Below, piece by piece: positions 58,876 to 64,000 of a stretch of DNA of 64,000 bases. Each line of letters opens with the position of its first letter. The first letter of the stretch is position 1. This DNA is from Bromus sterilis (lineage: Eukaryota > Streptophyta > Magnoliopsida > Poales > Poaceae): positions 3,100,001 through 3,164,000 of the forward strand of contig OX465598.1 of NCBI GenBank assembly GCA_950022295.1, read 5' to 3'. Under the pieces are notes generated by a model. That model worked only from the letters and a program-made list of their open reading frames with translations. It did no database searches and was not told where the DNA came from. The translations under genes were made by a program, and so were the position numbers.

Positions 58876-59289
58876 CAAAATACAAACTATTTATAGGTGT
58901 ATAATATATAAATTATTTATAATTGTTACATATAAAAACATATGTTGATTATTGTGCACCAATTTTGATTAATGAACTATATAATAGTGATTGATCTTTA
59001 TTTGAGATTGTATTGTGATATTGGTTAAAAATATGTTCTTGTAATAGTAATTGCATAGTAATTATGCATTACAAAGAAAATAATTAAACTATTATTTTAA
59101 AGGAAAAAATTTCTTAAATATAAATGGAATGGATATTATTGATGACTGTAGGACTATTTGATTACGAGGAAATTGAACGAATATGTCGTCAACAATAGAA
59201 AATAAACACTAATTATTTTTAAGTAGTAAAGGTAAAGATTGAAATGACTATCATCAAACGGAAAACGGAAAGCTACTTTTTTAATGACA

Positions 59290-59345
59290 TATATAACCCG
59301 TTGCAACGCACGGGCCTTTTTCTTATATCTCTACCTAATAATAAA
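59290..59345. mobile_element. Possible Helitron termini
   Basis: A hairpin-like cccgttgcaacgcacggg (59298-59315) of the kind that ends grass Helitrons is followed within about 15 bp by tctctacctaataataaaag, a typical Helitron 5' start. The expected CTAG is missing between them and the other ends were not located, so borders are unknown. Confidence 0.4.
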
Positions 59346-59579
59346 AGGTGGTTGCTTCTTTAATCCGTCTCGGCGTTTTTGCAAAAAAGTCCCTCCTTTT
59401 TCGGTAAATCAACCCGCAGTCCAGTAGTTTAAAAAAAGAAAAAACGTTTCGCTGCTCAATCTTTTTGTGGGCCTACTTTCTCCTGGGCCAAGACCACTAG
59501 AAGAAAAAAGCGAGGCAAACCAGAAAATGTTTGGGCCTTGCCACGAGCAATAGTTATTTTTCTTTCTCAGATAAAAATA

Positions 59580-60070
59580 TATTTAGTGTATTAAACTTAT
59601 ACAATATTTTCTGCCTAAACTTATAATGTTTTTAAAAAAAATCGGGAAAATTAAAAAATGTTTACACTTAAAAATATTTTCTTTGCTCGGAATTCAATTA
59701 TTGCATCAGTTTCAAAGATGTTTAAACTAATTAAATAATTTTTAAATGATTATTTAATTTTATTATTTTCTTCTTGAAAACCAGTTAGTGTGTTATTTTT
59801 TCTAAAGATGGCTCCAAAATTTATTAAATTCGAAAAATTATTCATTAGATTTTCAAAAATGTTTGCACCTAAAAATATTTGCCCCGTCCGGAATTCATTT
59901 TTACAATACTTTTCAAAGATGTTTAAACTAAATAAATATAAACAATTGTATGTAGAAAATGTATTAATATGCATTAACGAATCTACTAAATAGAACTTAC
60001 TTTTACATATGTTAAATGTTCGCGCACTTAAATGTATCAAATTGCTTTTAGATCCCAAGCTTCATGGTTC
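59580..60070. repeat. AT-rich dispersed repeat, copy 1
   Basis: Shares ordered words with 63190-63480: 'tcggaat', 'caaagatgttt', 'aatgt.ttaa', 'gttaaatgttcgcgcacttaaatgta'. The two copies are in the same orientation about 3.6 kb apart. Family unknown; it is probably part of a larger transposon. Confidence 0.55.
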
Positions 60071-60536
60071 CCTTAAATTTGAAAATTTGAAAAATCTAAT
60101 ATTTAGGTTAGAAAAAATCTGGAAAAAACCCCACACATATATATGGATGTATATTACTTGTATTTAAAGTTTCACGATGAGTTATTTTTTTATGCAATCT
60201 ACACAAAAAAGCAAGAAACTTGTATTTCTAACACACGTACTATTCACTATGAAAGTACGTGAATTTTTCTTTTGTGAAGCTCACACCAAAGCGTATTTTA
60301 TCATGAAGTTTTTCAGAAATGTGGTATACACCTTGATGTTCATGCGTATTTTTTTCAGAATTTTTTGAATCCTAAAAATATGTTTTTTGATTTTTTTCAA
60401 AAAACGAGCTCACTAGAGCTCGAGATCTAAAAATCCCCACTCTTTTCAAAATGACAATGTAGATATTTTAGCTAGCTTGGGCGATCAACTCTTCTGTCCA
60501 AGAAAAACCATCAAGAATGGATGGGCACCCCACACC

Positions 60537-60694
60537 CAGTAGCGTAGCCAAGATAAGGTAACGATTCAGGCCAACCTCTTGCCACAACGATGATGAGTTC
60601 AAAACAGTGCCTATAATAGCTACAGTTAACAAAAGAACTTGCTGCCACGCTTCAGGCCATGGCCAATATTACCTGGGACCTGGCTACGCCCCTG
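60537..60694. mobile_element. Short hAT-type MITE
   Basis: Ends cagtagcgtagccaag and (inverted) caggggcgtagccagg. The flanks share ccacacc (60530-60536 and 60695-60701), close to the 8-bp duplication expected of hAT. It is 158 bp and non-coding. Confidence 0.65.
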
Positions 60695-60839
60695 CCACAC
60701 CCATGCTTAGGGAAGGGGCCACACTGATTAACTATGTCTGGTCAGGTAAGATCGGTCTCGGACCTCCTATTAATGAAAGGTCCAAATGCATATCAAGTTA
60801 TAGAAGGTGATGTTCTGTTATTGGAAAAAAATGATCCAT

Positions 60840-62070
60840 AGCAATATATTACGATATCGTGATCTTTTAATGGACCATGTACTTATGCCTTGATTTAAGG
60901 CGATTGCACCAGTGGTGCTTGTACTTGCCATGAATGTTCATTTTAGTGACGGGACTTGAAAAGTATGTTTTGAACTGGTTCTAAAACTTGGTATGGAAAT
61001 GCAAATATATATGGTGATGATCTCATTTGTACACGTAAAATGTGCCAGCATGGCACCATGTATGACCGATATGGCACGAGGCCCACAGTAGTGATGACAT
61101 ATAATTTACTTGGGTGTTATGATGTGTCTGTGAATAGTGGGTCCTGGTTGACAATATGAAAGAAAAATTAATACAAAAATGTGTCTACCAGGACTCAAAA
61201 CAACAACTTGTAGGTCTTGAACAACCTCGGACAACCAATACAAACCACTGATTCATTTGGCACACACGGCACGTCGGGCTTAATGTATTTAACACAGACG
61301 CTTGTGGTAGTTAAATCGCGTCCGCACAGTGGCCCGTTTTGCACACGTTATTATTTACAAAAAATGTAAATTTTTGTAAATTAAAATTTTAATAAATAAA
61401 AGCAAGTTTTGAATATTAGTGTGTTGCTAATAATTACATGATGGTGCACAAATAATCGTGTGCACATATTATTTCAGAATGTATGATTAATGATTCTATT
61501 TATAAATATTTATTTAATAATAAGGTAAAATGTAAAAAAATATTTATTCACGCATGGCTACTATTTTTGTTTTATATAAATTTATGGATAATAATATTTA
61601 ATAAATATTTATGAATACTCACTGGTGTATAATTTCACTCATGGCTTATATTCATAAATTTTATATAAGATAAATATAAACCACGAGTGCATATTCATAT
61701 AAATATGACAAGCGTTACACCTTAATAGATCAAAGGTGAGGGGCCGTGCGTGTCAACTAATTTACCTTGGTGGAATGGCTAGGGGAGGTTGTTCGCGAGG
61801 TATGAATTTCGGAGAATTGTGTTATGCCATATTTTCTGTAGTATTGATAGGAGGGACACACTAGTCATAGATATATTTAGTACTGATTAAATCCTGTCTC
61901 ATCACTACAGTGCCCCTGCTACGTGAACTGTATATGGTGCCGCGTTGGTGCATTTTACGTATAAGAAAGAGGTTAGCATCGTATTTGCATGTTTAAGTCA
62001 AGTTTTAGAATCAATTCAATGTATTTTTTGTAAGTTCAAGTACTAAAGTAAACAATCATGGCAAGTTCAA
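60840..62070. other. AT-rich intergenic stretch, no gene seen
   Basis: No coding signal or clear element border. 61380-61720 is particularly AT-rich (ataaatattt words). Confidence 0.5.
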
Positions 62071-62079
62071 GCATCATTG

Positions 62080-63060
62080 GTTGATGAGGGGTTGACCCTG
62101 CGGGTCCCCTCCATGAGGGTACCCGGTGCGTGTCAAGAATGGTGGCCCACTGGAAGCCTCATGAGCCCACCTAAAGCCCACTCGGATGGACCGACACGAA
62201 GGAACAAGACATGGAGCCCAACTCGAATACTTGGAATACAAAACAAGGACTCATTGTAAACCATACCTGGCCATCTATATAGAGCCAGGTAGAGGCACCC
62301 CAAGGGGTATATGGACACAATCGGTAACACCTCCAGCTCATCATAATACATATTAGACAAGCATCATGTAGGGTTTTTCCACAGGGGGCTTGAAGCTGGG
62401 TAAATCGTGTCTCGTGTGTTGCTTGTCAGTCGTCTGAATCTACCAGCGCGCTATCTTCTTCCTCCTCTATGAAACCCAGGGTACCTCACCATAGGATTTG
62501 GCGAGATCCATCCTCGTTAATTGACACCGTCTGTGGGAAAAACGTGCGTTGGAATTACGGATTCGGCGGCTCCAATTTTCATCAATTCGGATACATTCAT
62601 CAGGTTTTATCTTTCTGTTATTTATGTGTAATGATTCGATTTCTATCCAGATTACTTCTGTCGGATTCGGTTGTTCTTGCGCAGATTGGTTCGTATCAAA
62701 TTCTGATATACTAACCTACACGCCATTGAGACCGCCAAGATCGGCTCCGTCGCGCTCAAATCCAGCACAACCTCACCGATCTGCCTCGACCTGCGGACGG
62801 TCGTCTCGCACCCCCCGCAAAAACGCTCGCCGCATGTTCCTTCGACCCCGCAAAAGACTTGAACACTTTACTATACCGACAGTAAATAAAGTGACGTCAG
62901 AACAAGATATTTATGACATGGAAGCTTCTATGAGTCTGACCCTCAGAGTATTGTGCCCTCCCAACTTGCAAGATCCAATGCCACCTGGACAGCAGGCTCT
63001 GGATTTCACCGGCCTAGATCTTTTCAGAGAAAAAAAGTTTAAAATGAGTCATGAACTCGG
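62080..63060 (+). mobile_element. Gypsy-like LTR and leader fragment
   Basis: A TATA-like ctatatagagcc at 62273 follows a U3-like stretch. The apparent LTR end at 62526 (ttgaca) is followed at once by ccgtctgtggg, a phrase typical of the 5' leader of cereal gypsy elements. A leader with short open frames follows to about 63060, where similarity to coding sequence fades. No gag or pol domain was recognised, so this is a 5' fragment. Confidence 0.6.
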
Positions 63061-63189
63061 GCTCACTCTTCTCTTTTTTTTTCCTTTTTCTTTTTTAGTT
63101 TTTTTTCTACTTTTTTGGCATGAAAAACATTTTTAGTGTGTTAAATTTATTTTATATGCGATCCAACAAATTTAAATTTCTAAAATTTT

Positions 63190-63480
63190 CTTATTTTTTG
63201 AAGTATTTAATGTTCACACTTAAAAATGTTTGGTCTTCTCGGAATGTATTTCCTTCTTCCTTTTATTCTTTTTAATGCATTACTATTCAAAGATGTTTGC
63301 ACGAAGAAAATAACATTTTTAAAATGATTATACTTACAAAATGTATGAAAATACGTTAAAGCATCAATTAAACAGTTCACATTTTTTAAATGTGCTAAAT
63401 GTTTGCGCACTTAAATATATTAAATTGTTCAACATTTTTTAAATATTAATTATTACTAAGTGCAAACAAGTTTTGAAAAT
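63190..63480. repeat. AT-rich dispersed repeat, copy 2
   Basis: Counterpart of 59580-60070 ('caaagatgtttgcac', 'aaatgtgctaaatgtttgcg', 'cacttaaatatattaaattg'). The DNA after it (63480-64000) is AT-rich with one GC-richer piece near 63780-63920 and no gene. Confidence 0.55.
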
Positions 63481-64000
63481 CATAGCAGATTGATCGTACT
63501 AACATTTTTTAAGATCCGGAACACTTCCATGCATTTTATAAGTGTGAACAATTAAGAAAGGCATTAACACATTTTGCAGTGCTGAGAATTTTCGTAATAT
63601 GTGAATAATTTTAATTTTGAATTTTTATTAGTGCAAATGTCTTATAAATTTTGAATTTTTTTAGTGCAATCATTTTATAATATATTTTTCAAAATTGAAA
63701 TCGATTTAATAAGCCATTACAAATTTGGAAAATTAATAATTATTTGAAAAATAAAAGGCAAAAAATAAAATAAAAAACAAAGTGCGCGAGCTACTACGCA
63801 AATGGGCTGGCCCGGATCACCCTCGAATCCAACAAACCGTTGAAAATATATCAAGAGCAACTAATTACCGAGTAGTCATTCACGGCCCAGCCCAGGGAGC
63901 ATTTTTTTCCGGGTTTATAGCACGTCACGTATCGCATCCACTTAGGTTTTTGTTTTTTTAATTTTTATGTACGTATTTTTGGTGTTCAAAATAGGGGTTT

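Noticed and set aside
60405..60422. Perfect small hairpin cgagctcactagagctcg containing ctag, considered as a Helitron 3' end
   Set aside because: The CTAG lies in the loop and not after the hairpin, and no matching 5' end was found.

Overview
This is nuclear DNA of a grass, most likely a Pooideae cereal of the wheat/barley group. Three things support that: genes with short exons and GT..AG introns, a dense mix of plant transposons (Stowaway, hAT and foldback elements, a Helitron, copia and gypsy LTRs, a LINE-like retroposon), and an LTR whose start and internal phrases match the Angela/BARE/WIS type as I remember it. The species call is an inference. No tRNA, rRNA, CRISPR array or prokaryotic gene was seen.

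Left part (1-15.3 kb): gypsy-like LTR remnants (1-3.2 kb), a complete solo copia-type LTR with a perfect 5-bp target duplication (3458-5594), then a broken gene for Mediator subunit 15 (MED15, KIX type) on the + strand (5748-15230). The MED15 copy keeps its KIX exons, glutamine-rich exon and C-terminal block. It carries three premature stops and a C-terminal frameshift, and its introns hold a Helitron, MITEs and a hAT element that itself contains a retroposon.

Middle part (15.3-40 kb): a leader-like region (16.7-18.0 kb) that reappears upstream of the second resistance gene (38.6-40.0 kb); NLR1 on the - strand (24687-20030), an apparently intact three-exon CC-NLR with two successive NB-ARC-like blocks; a foldback transposon; five tandem copies of an 865-bp unit (26855-31176); and three tandem copies of an unrelated 854-bp unit (33910-36471).

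Right part (40-64 kb): NLR2 on the + strand (40123-44523), an intact single-exon CC-NB-ARC-LRR of the XA1-like type, and NLR3 on the - strand (57721-55886), a 5'-truncated LRR-only relative. They face each other tail to tail, and their 3' flanks are also related in inverted orientation (44.5-50.6 kb against 55.9-52.1 kb), so the block is an old, eroded inverted duplication. A transposon in the + arm carries a 26-bp minisatellite of nearly 40 copies. The last 6 kb hold hAT elements, AT-rich repeats and a gypsy LTR fragment.

The only genes likely to make full-length proteins are NLR1 and NLR2, both predicted cytoplasmic immune receptors. They are divergently oriented about 15.4 kb apart. The window reads as a rapidly rearranging resistance-gene cluster next to a dead MED15 copy.
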